Assembly: GCA_040880025.1 (NCBI GenBank)
Contig: JBBDJD010000015.1
Coordinates: 124,001 to 188,000 of the forward strand
Length of the DNA: 64,000 nucleotides
Reading direction: 5' to 3'
From: RCIO01 sp040880025
Lineage (GTDB): Bacteria > Pseudomonadota > Alphaproteobacteria > Rhizobiales > Rhizobiaceae
The notes under the pieces were generated by a model. The model was given only the letters and a program-made list of their open reading frames with translations. It searched no databases and was not told the DNA's origin. The position numbers were made by a program, and so were the translations under genes. The first letter of the stretch is position 1. The number at the start of each line of letters is the position of its first letter. This document shows, in pieces, positions 6,472-15,806 of the stretch.

Positions 6472-9015
6472 ATGGCCAGGACGAAGGTCGATACGCTCCT
6501 CAAGGAATACCGGACGAAGCGGGATTTTTTGCGCACGGCGGAGCCGGATCATGCCGAAGGCACGCGCGGCGCCAAATCCGGCGCCTCGCTCGCATTTGTC
6601 GTACAGAAACATGATGCCACGAGGCTGCACTACGATTTCCGCCTCGAGTGGGACGGTGTTCTGAAGAGCTGGGCGGTCACACGCGGCCCGAGCTACGATC
6701 CTTCCGAGAAGCGCCTGGCGGTCCGCACCGAGGACCATCCGCTCGCCTATGGCGACTTCGAGGGCACAATTCCGGAGAAGGAGTACGGGGGCGGGACGGT
6801 GATGCTGTGGGACCGCGGTAGCTGGGAGCCGGTGGGCGATTTCGACAATGGGCTGAAGGAAGGGAAGCTGGTATTCAGGCTCAACGGCGAACGGTTGCAA
6901 GGTGAGTGGACACTCGTCCGCATGCGCCCCAAGCAGGGCGAGAAGCGCGAAAACTGGCTGATGATCAAGCACCGCGAGGAGGGCGCCAAGGCGCCGCGCG
7001 GCGACGTGCTGACGAAGTATACGAAGAGCGTTGCAAGCGGGCGAACCATGGCCGGGATCGCCCGGCATGGCCGAGGATTGTCCAGATCGGACCTGACATC
7101 GCGCCGGCCCAGGGCCTTGATGGAAGCGGCAAACGAAACGACGGCGCAGCCAAAGGGCGCGGCAAGATCAATGCCGAGGTGGCGCGAGCCGCAACTCGCC
7201 ACCCTCGTTGACGACGCACCCGAGGGCGATGAGTGGCTTTCGGAAATGAAATATGACGGCTATCGGGTGCTGATTGCCGTGGCAAAGGGGCAGGCGCGCG
7301 TATTCACGCGCAACGGCAAGGACTGGACCGACAAGTTTGCGCGCATCGCCGATGTCGCGGCGGAGCTCGTCACCCGATCCGCGCTGATCGACGGCGAGGT
7401 CGTCGCCTTCGACGCCAATGGCAGGACCGATTTTTCAACACTGCAGGCGGCAATCGGAAACGGCGGCGAAATGTCCTGTTTTGTCTTTGACATGCTCGTT
7501 GACGACGGCGCGGACATCACCAGGCAGTCACTCATCGAGAGAAAGGAAAAGCTGCAGGCGCTTGTCGGCAAGGGCGCGGGTCCTCTGATCTACTCGGATC
7601 ACGTCCTTGGAAGCGCGGGCACGGTGCTTGAAAGGCTGTGCGTCGCCGGCCACGAAGGCATCGTCGCGAAGCGAGCGGACAGCCGCTACCGGTCCGGTCG
7701 AGGCAAGGCCTGGCTCAAGGTCAAATGCACGCGACGGCAGGAGTTCGTGATCGGCGGATATTCGCCGTCCGACAAGAAGGGGCGGCCTTTCTCGTCGGTG
7801 CTGATCGGCGTGATGGAAAAGGACAAGCTTGTCTACAAGGGGCGCGTCGGCAGTTTCCAGGGTCAGAGCCTTTCGCAACTGGCGCCCAAAATCGAAGCGA
7901 GGGCGCGTAAGACATCGCCGTTCGACAATTTGCCTGCCGAGGTCAAACGCGACGCCAGATTCGTGCGTCCGGATCTGGTGTCGGAGATCGAATTCGCGGA
8001 ATTTACCGCCGACGGGCATGTGCGTCACGGCGTCTTCAAGGGCCTGCGCGAGGACAAGGATGCGTCGGAAGTCGCGATGGAAGGCACGGGAAATAGAGCC
8101 ATGGCCGAACACGAGAAAAGAAACGTCATAGCAGGGATCAAACTCACCCATCCCGAACGCGTCATGTTCGAGGAGCAGGGCGTGACCAAGGCCGACCTTG
8201 CGGCACATTACGAACGCGTCGCCGAGCGTCTCATGCCGCATATTGAGAACCGGCTGATCAGCCTTGTCCGCTGTCCGGACGGGAGAAGCGGCCAGTGCTT
8301 CTTCCAGAGGCACGAAAGCCGCGGCTTTCCCGACGAGCTGAAGCGCAAGGAAATCGAGGAAAGCAGCGGCGGCAAGGACAACTATCTCTACGTTACGGCG
8401 CTGTCCGGGGTGGTCGCGGCCGTCCAGATGGGCACGCTGGAATTTCACATCTGGGGGTCGCGGATCGATCGCATCGACAACCCCGACCGGCTGGTCTTCG
8501 ACCTCGATCCGGACGAGGGTCTGGGATTCGAGGACGTGAAGGAAGCGTCCTTCGATTTGCGCGACCGGCTGGCGAAGATCGGGCTTCGGACGATGCCGCT
8601 GCTGACGGGCGGAAAGGGCGTGCATGTGATCGCGCCGCTGGAACGGCGGCGCGAATGGGAAAGCGTGAAAGCGTTCGCGCGGGGTTTCGCGGAGATGGTC
8701 GCCGGCGACAATCCGCAGCGCTATCTCGCCCAGGCATCGAAGGCGAAGCGCAAGGGCCGCATATTCATCGACTGGCTTCGCAACGAGCGCGGCGCTACGG
8801 CAATCGCGCCATATTCCACCCGAGCGCGCAAGGGCGCGCCGGTAGCGACTCCCGTATCGTGGGCCGAACTCGCCGATATCGATCGTGCCAGTGCATTCGG
8901 TATCGGCGACATGGCGGCGCGACTTGAGATTGCCGATCCGTGGTCGGAGGCGGCGGAATGGCGTCAGTCGATCACCAACGCCATGCTGGCCGACGTCGGT
9001 GCCGACGAGAAATGA
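6472..9015 (+). CDS. ligD: Multidomain ATP-dependent DNA ligase D
   Basis: The 847-residue protein has all three LigD activities in the order phosphoesterase, ligase, polymerase. The 3'-phosphoesterase domain (about 40-165) carries HDATRLHYDFRLEWDG. The ligase domain (about 235-540) has the adenylation motif KYDGYR with Lys260 as the expected AMP-accepting residue. The archaeo-eukaryotic primase-like polymerase domain (about 550-840) starts THPERVMF and has the FDLDP metal-binding aspartates near residues 676-678. With Ku directly upstream this is a complete two-component NHEJ system. No catalytic motif looks lost. Confidence 0.95.
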   Translation: MARTKVDTLLKEYRTKRDFLRTAEPDHAEGTRGAKSGASLAFVVQKHDATRLHYDFRLEWDGVLKSWAVTRGPSYDPSEKRLAVRTEDHPLAYGDFEGTIPEKEYGGGTVMLWDRGSWEPVGDFDNGLKEGKLVFRLNGERLQGEWTLVRMRPKQGEKRENWLMIKHREEGAKAPRGDVLTKYTKSVASGRTMAGIARHGRGLSRSDLTSRRPRALMEAANETTAQPKGAARSMPRWREPQLATLVDDAPEGDEWLSEMKYDGYRVLIAVAKGQARVFTRNGKDWTDKFARIADVAAELVTRSALIDGEVVAFDANGRTDFSTLQAAIGNGGEMSCFVFDMLVDDGADITRQSLIERKEKLQALVGKGAGPLIYSDHVLGSAGTVLERLCVAGHEGIVAKRADSRYRSGRGKAWLKVKCTRRQEFVIGGYSPSDKKGRPFSSVLIGVMEKDKLVYKGRVGSFQGQSLSQLAPKIEARARKTSPFDNLPAEVKRDARFVRPDLVSEIEFAEFTADGHVRHGVFKGLREDKDASEVAMEGTGNRAMAEHEKRNVIAGIKLTHPERVMFEEQGVTKADLAAHYERVAERLMPHIENRLISLVRCPDGRSGQCFFQRHESRGFPDELKRKEIEESSGGKDNYLYVTALSGVVAAVQMGTLEFHIWGSRIDRIDNPDRLVFDLDPDEGLGFEDVKEASFDLRDRLAKIGLRTMPLLTGGKGVHVIAPLERRREWESVKAFARGFAEMVAGDNPQRYLAQASKAKRKGRIFIDWLRNERGATAIAPYSTRARKGAPVATPVSWAELADIDRASAFGIGDMAARLEIADPWSEAAEWRQSITNAMLADVGADEK

Positions 9016-9024
9016 TGCGCGATG

Positions 9025-10032
9025 CTAGGCGTCGCGCGGGCGGCCGGCGGGAAGCAGGAATCTGAGCATTCGGCCCAGTGTCTTGCAGGCGGTTTCCAGG
9101 CGCGACGTCGGTTCAGGCGGCAGGGTTCCGACCGGCGCCACATAGGCGACGATACGGTTGCGGGCGTCGCGGGCTTCCGGCATGTCGATCAGCGGCCAGA
9201 CATGCACCATGCCTTCTTCCACCACCAGTTCGATTTCGACACCCTCACTGCGCGCTTTTTCGGCGAAGAGAACGGCGTCGGCGCTGAGCAGATCGAGCGT
9301 ACCGGTGAGGATCATCGTCATCGGCAGAACGGACAGATCGCCGTAGATCGGGCTGATGCGCCAGTCGTTGAGGTCCATGCCGGGTGCGCACAGGCGCAGC
9401 GCTTCCTTCCCGCCTTCTATCCCGAGCCACGGATCGATCTTTTCGAGTTCCCTTATGCGGGGATTGGCCAGCGACAGGTCGAGGCCAGGAGAAATCAGAA
9501 CCTGCTTGGCCGGCAGAGGCAGTCCTTGCCGGGCGGCCGTCATGCACATAACCACCGACATGTGCGCGCCCGCCGAATCGCCCATGAAGACGATGCGGGA
9601 GCTTTTGATCTCATGGAGAAGACGCTGGTAGAGCCGCATCATCTTTTCGAATGTGCGATCGACCCTATGCTCCGGCGCGAGCGGATAAATCGGAACGACG
9701 ATTCGCGCATTCAGGCGGGTCGCCATCTCGGCAACCATCCACCAGTGATGCGGCGTGATCTGGAAGACGTAGGCGCCGCCGTGAAGATAAAGCACGCGCG
9801 TTCCGGAGAGACGGCGGTTCGGCGTTTCCTTCGGCTGAACCTCGTAGACGGGCATGCCGGCGATGCGGCGGCGCCTTACGTCAAACATTCGCTTGAGCTT
9901 GATGGGCGGGCGGTAGTCCATCGTCTTGCGTTCCGCCTTTATGCGGGCGCGCAGCCCTTCGGCGGAACTGAAAGCCTTCTTGCGCGTGTAGCGCAAGACA
10001 AGGGGAACGAGGCGGCTTTTCAGACTGGACAT
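9025..10032 (-). CDS. Alpha/beta hydrolase of the hormone-sensitive lipase type
   Basis: From the ATG at 10032 the product is 335 residues. It carries the oxyanion-hole motif LYLHGGAYVF and the nucleophile elbow GDSAGAH, both diagnostic of HSL-type carboxylesterases, followed by the usual acid and His region (LDLLSADAVLF, then GMVHVWPL). No signal peptide is seen. The frame stays open upstream to 10284, but that part is arginine-rich and unlike the family, so the shorter start is preferred. It converges with ligD, 9 bases apart. Substrate unknown. Confidence 0.85.
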   Translation of the reverse strand: MSSLKSRLVPLVLRYTRKKAFSSAEGLRARIKAERKTMDYRPPIKLKRMFDVRRRRIAGMPVYEVQPKETPNRRLSGTRVLYLHGGAYVFQITPHHWWMVAEMATRLNARIVVPIYPLAPEHRVDRTFEKMMRLYQRLLHEIKSSRIVFMGDSAGAHMSVVMCMTAARQGLPLPAKQVLISPGLDLSLANPRIRELEKIDPWLGIEGGKEALRLCAPGMDLNDWRISPIYGDLSVLPMTMILTGTLDLLSADAVLFAEKARSEGVEIELVVEEGMVHVWPLIDMPEARDARNRIVAYVAPVGTLPPEPTSRLETACKTLGRMLRFLLPAGRPRDA

Positions 10033-10075
10033 GGCAAGAAACTCAACGCCCGGAAGCGAGGAGAGTTCCGCCCAT

Positions 10076-10231
10076 TCAGTCAATATCGATGTCCTGGCCG
10101 TCGCGGTTGCGGCGCGCGATCTCCTCCGGCGACGGGTGGTCGTCGACCTTGCGTGTCTGATCGGGACCGCTTCCCGATTGCTTGCCAATCGCCGCGGGTT
10201 GGGCCAAATTCCCGCGAAGACAGGATCGCAT
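10076..10231 (-). CDS. Possible small conserved protein (51 residues)
   Basis: A minus-strand frame just upstream of the hydrolase ends QTRKVDDHPSPEEIARRNRD followed by GQDIDID. The acidic and polar C-terminus looks like a conserved small Rhizobiales protein rather than random translation. The ATG at 10231 has only a weak AGCAGG upstream; a TTG start further in is possible. Its function is unknown. Confidence 0.4.
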   Translation of the reverse strand: MRSCLRGNLAQPAAIGKQSGSGPDQTRKVDDHPSPEEIARRNRDGQDIDID

Positions 10232-10246
10232 GAGGGGGCCTGCTGG

Positions 10247-10519
10247 ATGCGGATTTTGTCGTACACGTTGTTTGCCTTGGCCATCGTCGCCGCAGGCCTC
10301 GCTATCTGGCTTTATCTCTGGGCGATGGGCATGGCCTGCGCCTATGTGACGAGACCCGGTTGCTCGATCAAGCCGCCGTGGCGGCTGGGATATGAGGACC
10401 TACTATATCTGGTTGCCATTCCCTGGGGCGTGGTCCTGCTTCTGGCGATCGGTGGGATCGCCGCGCGACGCAGCGCCGACAAACGGCGTCCGGCACCAGG
10501 CTCGCCCAGCCCAAACTAG
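10247..10519 (+). CDS. Small two-helix membrane protein, unknown function
   Basis: The 90-residue product begins MRILSYTLFALAIVAAGLAI behind GAGGGGG. There are two hydrophobic helices (about residues 5-25 and 52-72). Between them is a loop with two cysteines (MACAYVTRPGCS), and a short basic tail follows. The frame is open further upstream, but that part overlaps the opposite-strand genes. No family was recognised. Confidence 0.6.
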   Translation: MRILSYTLFALAIVAAGLAIWLYLWAMGMACAYVTRPGCSIKPPWRLGYEDLLYLVAIPWGVVLLLAIGGIAARRSADKRRPAPGSPSPN

Positions 10520-10667
10520 CTGTCGCGATTGCCGGCGAGCACGGGAAACGTGCCCCAAGACGGACCGAATCCGCATGCAACTCTCAATATTTTACGCTAT
10601 TGTATCGGGGGTGTTATGTTGAAGCGCGAATTGCCACTCTGACAGATCGACCAGGAAAACATTTCTG

Positions 10668-11066
10668 ATGAGAGCATGGATATTTCAGTCGAAACCAGAC
10701 AGGTATGACCTTCGTACGAAGTTGATTCCCGGAAAGAAGGCAACTTGGTATGTAACACGCTACCGAAATGACATAAATACTCAGGACGATGTCTATTTTT
10801 GGCTTGCCGGTGATGCAGGAATACGCGGCATCTATGGCAAGGGAGTAATTATAGGACTTCCCTATTTGAGGCCAGATTGGAATGATTACGGAATAGACGT
10901 GGAATATACAGAGCGATATGAACCACATATTTCAGTAAATATCATCGAGTCCAATTCTATCTTGCGTAACCTCCTTATTGTGCGCGCCCCATTTGGCACG
11001 AATTTTCCACTGGATCACGAACAGGCGCGAGCGATTGCAAGTCTAGCTCGTTCTCGTGCCGCATAA
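10668..11066 (+). CDS. EVE domain-containing protein
   Basis: The 132-residue protein is nearly all EVE (YTH/PUA-like) domain: it starts MRAWIFQSKPDRYDL and includes WYVTRYRNDI, DDVYFWLAGD and GIRGIYGKG. EVE domains bind modified bases and are frequent in restriction and other defence proteins, as well as standing alone. The gene and its neighbour at 11078 are clearly richer in A+T than the surrounding DNA (many ATA, AAT and TTT codons), which suggests recent acquisition. The two genes are 11 bases apart and probably co-transcribed. Confidence 0.8.
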   Translation: MRAWIFQSKPDRYDLRTKLIPGKKATWYVTRYRNDINTQDDVYFWLAGDAGIRGIYGKGVIIGLPYLRPDWNDYGIDVEYTERYEPHISVNIIESNSILRNLLIVRAPFGTNFPLDHEQARAIASLARSRAA

Positions 11067-11077
11067 GCGAGCTGGCC

Positions 11078-11557
11078 ATGGTCGATAATATGTCGCATTC
11101 GGATAGGGCTGGGATCATATCTGCGGTTTCAACTCCATTGGGGCTCCTTGTTCTAAGTGGCCTTTTGGCCGAAGCGATTATTGCACTCACTGTGATCCCA
11201 CTGCCGGAATCAGAAAAGCTAATTGCGGTCTACATAGCTGCGGGCATCATGATACTCATTATTTTGCTTACCATGGTGGCTGCGTTCGCAAGACCTGAGG
11301 CTCTCTACGGAAAAAGGATGGTAAATTATGGGCATTTAGCCGAAAGTATTGCGGATGATATTTTTCGAGGATTGGATCCATACCTTGAACAAGAATCTCG
11401 ACCAGAGGCCTGGCAGGCAACTGTTTCACTACTTAGTACTCCACGAGACGAGGAGGACGTTGATTCTACCAAAATTAGACAAAAATTGACTTCCTCGTTT
11501 CTCCGGCGAGCATCTATTTTGAAGGAGGAAGTTCAGGCCCCTGTAGATTTAGACTAG
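11078..11557 (+). CDS. Two-helix membrane protein paired with the EVE gene
   Basis: The 159-residue product has two transmembrane helices (about residues 20-40 and 48-70), then a cytoplasmic tail with KRMVNYGHLAESIADDIFRG and an acidic end. I do not recognise the family. It shares the low-GC composition of the EVE gene just upstream and likely came in with it. The topology (short N-terminus, hairpin, about 90-residue soluble tail) is like small membrane effectors or sensors, but that is only a resemblance. Confidence 0.6.
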   Translation: MVDNMSHSDRAGIISAVSTPLGLLVLSGLLAEAIIALTVIPLPESEKLIAVYIAAGIMILIILLTMVAAFARPEALYGKRMVNYGHLAESIADDIFRGLDPYLEQESRPEAWQATVSLLSTPRDEEDVDSTKIRQKLTSSFLRRASILKEEVQAPVDLD

Positions 11558-11581
11558 ATATCTAACGACAGGGAGATGCGC

Positions 11582-13645
11582 TCAGTCGCGGTTGCGCCGC
11601 GCGGCGCGCTCCTCGCGCGAGCGCCGGCGCGGTCCGCCCGCCATCTCCAGTTCCGTGGATTGCTTGCGTTCGGGCAGTTTCACGCGTGCCGCCAGCTTCG
11701 GGAACGGGTCGACCTTGTTGGGCAGCGCCATGGCGTGGACGAAAAGCTCCTGGAAGCGCGGTTCGAGCGCCGTCTCGATCTTCTCGATGCGGCGCACAGT
11801 GTCCTCGATCTCCCGGCGATGGTCGCGATTGAGGAGCGCCATGCGCGCGCCGGTGCCCGCGGCATTGCCGACCGCGCTCACGTGATCGAGATCGCAGTCG
11901 GGAATGAGGCCGAGCACCATCGCGTATTTCGGGTCGATGAACGAGCCGAACGCGCCGGCGAAGCGGATCGCGTCGACATGGCTCGTGCCCATCTTCTCCA
12001 TCAGCAGCCTGATACCGGCATAGAGGGCCGATTTGGCGAGCTGGACGGCGCGCACATCGTTCTGGGTGATCGTGATGCGTGGCTCGCCGTCATTGAGGAG
12101 ATAACCGTAGGTCCGCCCCGTCTGGACGATCCTTGGGCATTTCGCCGCCAGCGATCCGTCGACCACGCCGTCCTCGGAAATAATTCCGGCCAGGAACATC
12201 TCGGCGATGACCTCGATGATGCCGGAGCCGCATATGCCGGACACCCCGGTCGCCTTCACCGCGTCGCCAAAGCCCGGATCGTCAGACCACAATTCGGAGC
12301 CGATGACGCGGAAGCGCGGCTCGAGTGTCTCGAGGTCGATGCGCACGCGCTCGATGGCGCCGGGCGCGGCGCGCTGGCCCCCCGAAATCTCGGCGCCCTC
12401 GAACGCTGGGCCGGTTGGCGAGGAGGCTGCCACGACACGTTCGCGATTGCCCAGCACGATCTCGGCATTGGTGCCGACATCGACGATCAGCATCATTTCG
12501 TCCTGACGGTGCGGGCCTTCCGAAAGCGTTACGGCGGCGGCATCCGCGCCGACGTGGCCGGCGATGCAAGGCAGCAGGTAGGTGCGCGCGCCCGGGTTGA
12601 GCTTCAGCCCGAGATCGTCGGCATGACATTTCACCGCTCCGGAAACGGCTAGCGCAAAGGGCGCGCCGCCAAGCTCGGTCGGGTCGATGCCGAGGAACAG
12701 ATGGTGCATGATCGGGTTGCCGACGAATACCGAGTCGAGAATGTCCTCGCGGTGCGCGTTGCCCTGGGCACAGACCTTGTCGACCAGCCCGGAGATCGCC
12801 TCGCGCACGGCCTTGGTCATCGCGCCGCGCCCCTCCGGATTCATCATCACGTATGAGACGCGGCTCATCAGATCCTCGCCGAAGCGGATCTGGGGATTGG
12901 AAATGCCGGCGGATGCCGCCACGCGTCCCGACAGCAGCGAGACCATGTGCATGGCGATCGTCGTGGAGCCGATGTCGCAGGCTATGCCATAGGCTTCGTT
13001 CTTCAGTTCGGGCCAGACGGCGATGATGCGCGGCGTGTCGCTTCCGTCTTCGCGATGGATCGCGGCCGTGACCGTCCAGTTGCCCTCGCGGAGGATGCGC
13101 TGGATGTCGCCGAGGATGTGGAAATCGGCTTCAAGCCGCTCATACGACCATTCACGCTTCAGCGCGGCCTTGAGGCGGTCGAGGTCGCCGAGAGGCTTGT
13201 GCATGTCGGGTTCTTCCACCTCGACATAGCAGAGCTGCACTACGGGCAGGCGGTCGATGTGGCGCGTGTCCGCGTCCTTGCGCACCACCTGGGCGTTGAT
13301 CACGGTGTCTTGCGGCACGTCGACGACGAGGTCGCCCTCGATGGTGGCCGAGCAGGACAGGCGGCGATCTCCCGGCAGTCCGCGCACGCGCTCGTAGCGC
13401 TCTTCCTTCGGCCCCTTGGCCGAGATGTGGTCGTTGGAGGAGGTGATCTTGTGCTTGGCGAAATGGCCTTCCTGCACCTCGATCTGGCAGCGGCCGCACG
13501 TGGCCCGCCCGCCGCACACGCTCTCCACATAGACGCCGAGCTGGCGCGCGGCGTCGAGCACCGGTGTTCCCTTGGGAAAACGCCCGCGCTTGCCCGACGG
13601 CATGAACAGCACGAGCGGGTCGGTTATGTTTGGGGGCGGGTTCAT
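11582..13645 (-). CDS. ASKHA-type corrinoid reductive activator (RamA/RACo family) with N-terminal [2Fe-2S] domain
   Basis: From the ATG at 13645 the product is 687 residues. An N-terminal plant-type ferredoxin domain has C44-x5-C50-x2-C53 and C98. It is followed by a linker and a large DUF4445/ASKHA ATPase domain (about 170-650; ACDIGSTTIAMHMVSL, VDVGTNAEIVLGN, GICGSGIIEVIAEM). Proteins of this form use ATP to re-reduce Co(II) corrinoid proteins to Co(I). It is the last gene of the folate/corrinoid operon, 28 bases after the methyltransferase gene. The longer in-frame start at 13726 overlaps that gene and is not preferred. Confidence 0.9.
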   Translation of the reverse strand: MNPPPNITDPLVLFMPSGKRGRFPKGTPVLDAARQLGVYVESVCGGRATCGRCQIEVQEGHFAKHKITSSNDHISAKGPKEERYERVRGLPGDRRLSCSATIEGDLVVDVPQDTVINAQVVRKDADTRHIDRLPVVQLCYVEVEEPDMHKPLGDLDRLKAALKREWSYERLEADFHILGDIQRILREGNWTVTAAIHREDGSDTPRIIAVWPELKNEAYGIACDIGSTTIAMHMVSLLSGRVAASAGISNPQIRFGEDLMSRVSYVMMNPEGRGAMTKAVREAISGLVDKVCAQGNAHREDILDSVFVGNPIMHHLFLGIDPTELGGAPFALAVSGAVKCHADDLGLKLNPGARTYLLPCIAGHVGADAAAVTLSEGPHRQDEMMLIVDVGTNAEIVLGNRERVVAASSPTGPAFEGAEISGGQRAAPGAIERVRIDLETLEPRFRVIGSELWSDDPGFGDAVKATGVSGICGSGIIEVIAEMFLAGIISEDGVVDGSLAAKCPRIVQTGRTYGYLLNDGEPRITITQNDVRAVQLAKSALYAGIRLLMEKMGTSHVDAIRFAGAFGSFIDPKYAMVLGLIPDCDLDHVSAVGNAAGTGARMALLNRDHRREIEDTVRRIEKIETALEPRFQELFVHAMALPNKVDPFPKLAARVKLPERKQSTELEMAGGPRRRSREERAARRNRD

Positions 13646-13673
13646 GGTTGCAAATTGCGCGGCTGGATGGCGT

Positions 13674-14627
13674 CTACGCCCGTGCCCTGCGCGCCTCGCG
13701 TCCGCCACGTCGGCGGCTGCCGCCATCGCCTTGCGTGTTGGCCGCGGCTGGCGCCGCGTGCTCGCCCGGCTTGAAGTCCTTGTAGGTTCTGATCCAGGCC
13801 GCGCAGTCCCTGTCGGTGCCTGCCAGAACGTTGGCGGCGCGCACGGCTTCCATCTCCTGCGGGCGGCAGGGGTTCATGATTGCCGACGTCATGCCGGCGC
13901 CGATCACCATCGGGATGAAGCCGGCGTTGATGCCGTGCCGGTGAGGCAGGCCGAAGGAAATGTTGGACAGGCCGCAGGTCGTGTTGACCTTCAACTCCTC
14001 GCGCAGGCGTCTGAGCAGGGCGAAGACCTGGCGGCCGGCGTCGCCCAACGCGCCGATGGGCATCACCAGCGGGTCGACGACAACATCATGCGCGGGAATG
14101 CCGAAATCGGCGCAGCGCTCGACGATCTTTTTGGCCACGGCGAAGCGAACGTCCGGGTCCATCGAAATGCCGGTCTCGTCGTTGGAAATCGCGACCACCG
14201 GAACATTGTACTTCTTCACCAGCGGAAGGATCGCTTCGAGTTTTTCTTCCTCGCCGGTGACGGAATTGATGAGCGGGCGGCCCTTGGCAACCTGAAGCGC
14301 GGCCTCGATCGCAGCCGAGACCGATGAATCGATCGACAGCGGCACGTCGACCAGGCCCTGAACGATCTCCAGGGTCTGGACAAGCAGGGCGGGCTCCGTC
14401 GCGTTGGGGTCGACGGCGGTCACGCCGGCATTGACGTCCAGCATGGTTGCGCCGGCCGCGACCTGTTCCAGCGCGTCCCTGGTCACCGTCTCGAAATTGC
14501 CCTCGATCATTTCGGCTGCAAGCTTCTTGCGGCCGGTCGGATTGATGCGTTCGCCAATGACGCAAAAGGGCTGATCGAAGCCGATCACGATCTCACGAGT
14601 TGCCGAGGCAACAATGGTGCGGGTCAT
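13674..14627 (-). CDS. Methyltetrahydrofolate:corrinoid methyltransferase (MtvA/MtgA type)
   Basis: The 317-residue protein is a dihydropteroate-synthase-like (pterin-binding) TIM barrel: FCVIGERINPTGRKKL near the start, MLDVNAG, LSIDSS, INSVTGEEEKLE, CGLSNISFGLP and IMNPC near the end. These features match enzymes that move methyl groups between methylcorrinoid proteins and tetrahydrofolate. The C-terminal 25 residues are a Gly/Arg-rich extension of unclear role. The ribosome site GGAG lies 8 bases before the ATG, and a perfect 22-bp dyad sits just upstream of it. It follows the MetF-like gene in the operon. In catabolism the expected direction is methylcorrinoid to methyl-THF. Confidence 0.9.
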   Translation of the reverse strand: MTRTIVASATREIVIGFDQPFCVIGERINPTGRKKLAAEMIEGNFETVTRDALEQVAAGATMLDVNAGVTAVDPNATEPALLVQTLEIVQGLVDVPLSIDSSVSAAIEAALQVAKGRPLINSVTGEEEKLEAILPLVKKYNVPVVAISNDETGISMDPDVRFAVAKKIVERCADFGIPAHDVVVDPLVMPIGALGDAGRQVFALLRRLREELKVNTTCGLSNISFGLPHRHGINAGFIPMVIGAGMTSAIMNPCRPQEMEAVRAANVLAGTDRDCAAWIRTYKDFKPGEHAAPAAANTQGDGGSRRRGGREARRARA

Positions 14628-14643
14628 TCGTTATCTCCAAAGG

Positions 14644-14665
14644 GATATAAAGACTTCTTTATATC
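14644..14665 (-). promoter_or_regulatory. 22-bp perfect dyad, probable operator before the methyl-THF:corrinoid methyltransferase gene
   Basis: Arms GATATAAAGA and TCTTTATATC flank a 2-base centre. The dyad ends 17 bases before the methyltransferase ATG, next to the ribosome site. Almost the same sequence, flanked by ATAACG in inverted orientation, lies before the betaine-homocysteine methyltransferase gene at 32890-32911. The form suits an ArsR-type repressor such as the S-adenosylhomocysteine-responsive SahR; that assignment is inference. Confidence 0.75.
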
Positions 14666-14705
14666 GTTATCTGATATCTGGCAACCGGATCGGCCTGCCT
14701 GCCGC

Positions 14706-15806
14706 TCAGTTGGCCGCGTCTTTCACCATCTGTTGCTGGCGTTCGGTGGTGTCGTCTCCGAGAATGTGCTCCAGACGTTCCGCTATCAGCGCATCGTCGT
14801 GCTTGGGCTCTTTCTGCCAGGGCCTGCGGCCCTTGAGGACGCCCGAATCATGCACGATCTCCGCCACCAGCTCTTCCTGGCGGTAGGCCATCATGTGGAT
14901 GCCGGAGACGCCTTCGATCTCCTTCACCTCATTGATGATGTCGATGCACAGCCGCTTGCCTTCCTCTTTCTGCTTTTCGGCCCCTTCCAGCCGCGCGATC
15001 ACGGCATCGGGGATGTGCACGCCCGGCACATTGGAGCGCATCCATTTGGCCGTGCGCGCGGAGGCGAGGGGGCCGACGCCGCAAAGCACGAAGCAGTTTT
15101 CGGTAAGGCCCATGTCGCGCACGCGCTTCATGTATTCGCGTAACATGGGCACGTCGTAGCAGTACTGGCTCTGGACGAATTGCGCGCCCGCCGCGATCTT
15201 CTTGGCCAGGCGGTGGGGGCGGAAATCGAGGGGCGGCGCGAACGGGTTGATCGCCGCGCCAAGGAAAACGGCCGGCGGCGTGGTCAGCTTGCGGCCCGAA
15301 AGGAACTTCGCCTCGTCGCGCATGGTGCGGATTGTTTCCAGCAGCGACATGCAGTCGAGATCGAAAACCGGCTTGGCGCCAGGCTGATCGCCGGCCTGCA
15401 CGCCGTCGCCGGTCAGGCACAGGATGTTCGCCACGCCCATGGCGGAAGCGCCGAGCACATCGCCCTGGATGGCGATGCGGTTCCTGTCGCGGCACGCGAT
15501 CTGAAGTATCGGCGCATAGCCGATGCGGGTGAGCAGCGCGCAGATGCCCACCGACGACATGTGGCAATTGGCGCCCGAGGCATCGACCGCATTGATCCCG
15601 TCGACCCAGCCGTCGAATACCGACGCGCGCTCGTAGACTTCCTCGGGATTGGCGCTATCGGGCGGATTGAGTTCCGCGGTCACCGCGAATTCGCCACGCC
15701 GCAGGATGCGCTCAAGACGGCCGAGCGAGGAATGGCCGGGCTGAGGCTCCAGCGGCAATTCAAGGCCAGCCGGGTTCTCGTCCGGCTGGGGCGGACGCGT
15801 GATCAT
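14706..15806 (-). CDS. metF: Methylenetetrahydrofolate reductase (MetF family)
   Basis: From the ATG at 15806 the product is 366 residues, a MetF TIM barrel: FAVTAELNPPDSANPE near the start, GINAVDASGANC, LCLTGDGVQAGD (flavin/folate region), FLGAAINPFAPP and AAGAQFVQSQYCYDV. The ATG overlaps the stop of the MetV-like gene in an ATGA arrangement. The frame runs open to 16262, but that extension only shadows the MetV-like gene. In this context the enzyme probably oxidises methyl-THF to methylene-THF, the role proposed for MetF2 in chloromethane degraders. It is followed by the methyl-THF:corrinoid methyltransferase gene. Confidence 0.88.
   Translation of the reverse strand: MITRPPQPDENPAGLELPLEPQPGHSSLGRLERILRRGEFAVTAELNPPDSANPEEVYERASVFDGWVDGINAVDASGANCHMSSVGICALLTRIGYAPILQIACRDRNRIAIQGDVLGASAMGVANILCLTGDGVQAGDQPGAKPVFDLDCMSLLETIRTMRDEAKFLSGRKLTTPPAVFLGAAINPFAPPLDFRPHRLAKKIAAGAQFVQSQYCYDVPMLREYMKRVRDMGLTENCFVLCGVGPLASARTAKWMRSNVPGVHIPDAVIARLEGAEKQKEEGKRLCIDIINEVKEIEGVSGIHMMAYRQEELVAEIVHDSGVLKGRRPWQKEPKHDDALIAERLEHILGDDTTERQQQMVKDAAN

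Noticed and set aside
7528..8625. 365-residue minus-strand frame inside ligD
   Set aside because: Fully antisense to the ligase and polymerase domains of ligD; no family resemblance.
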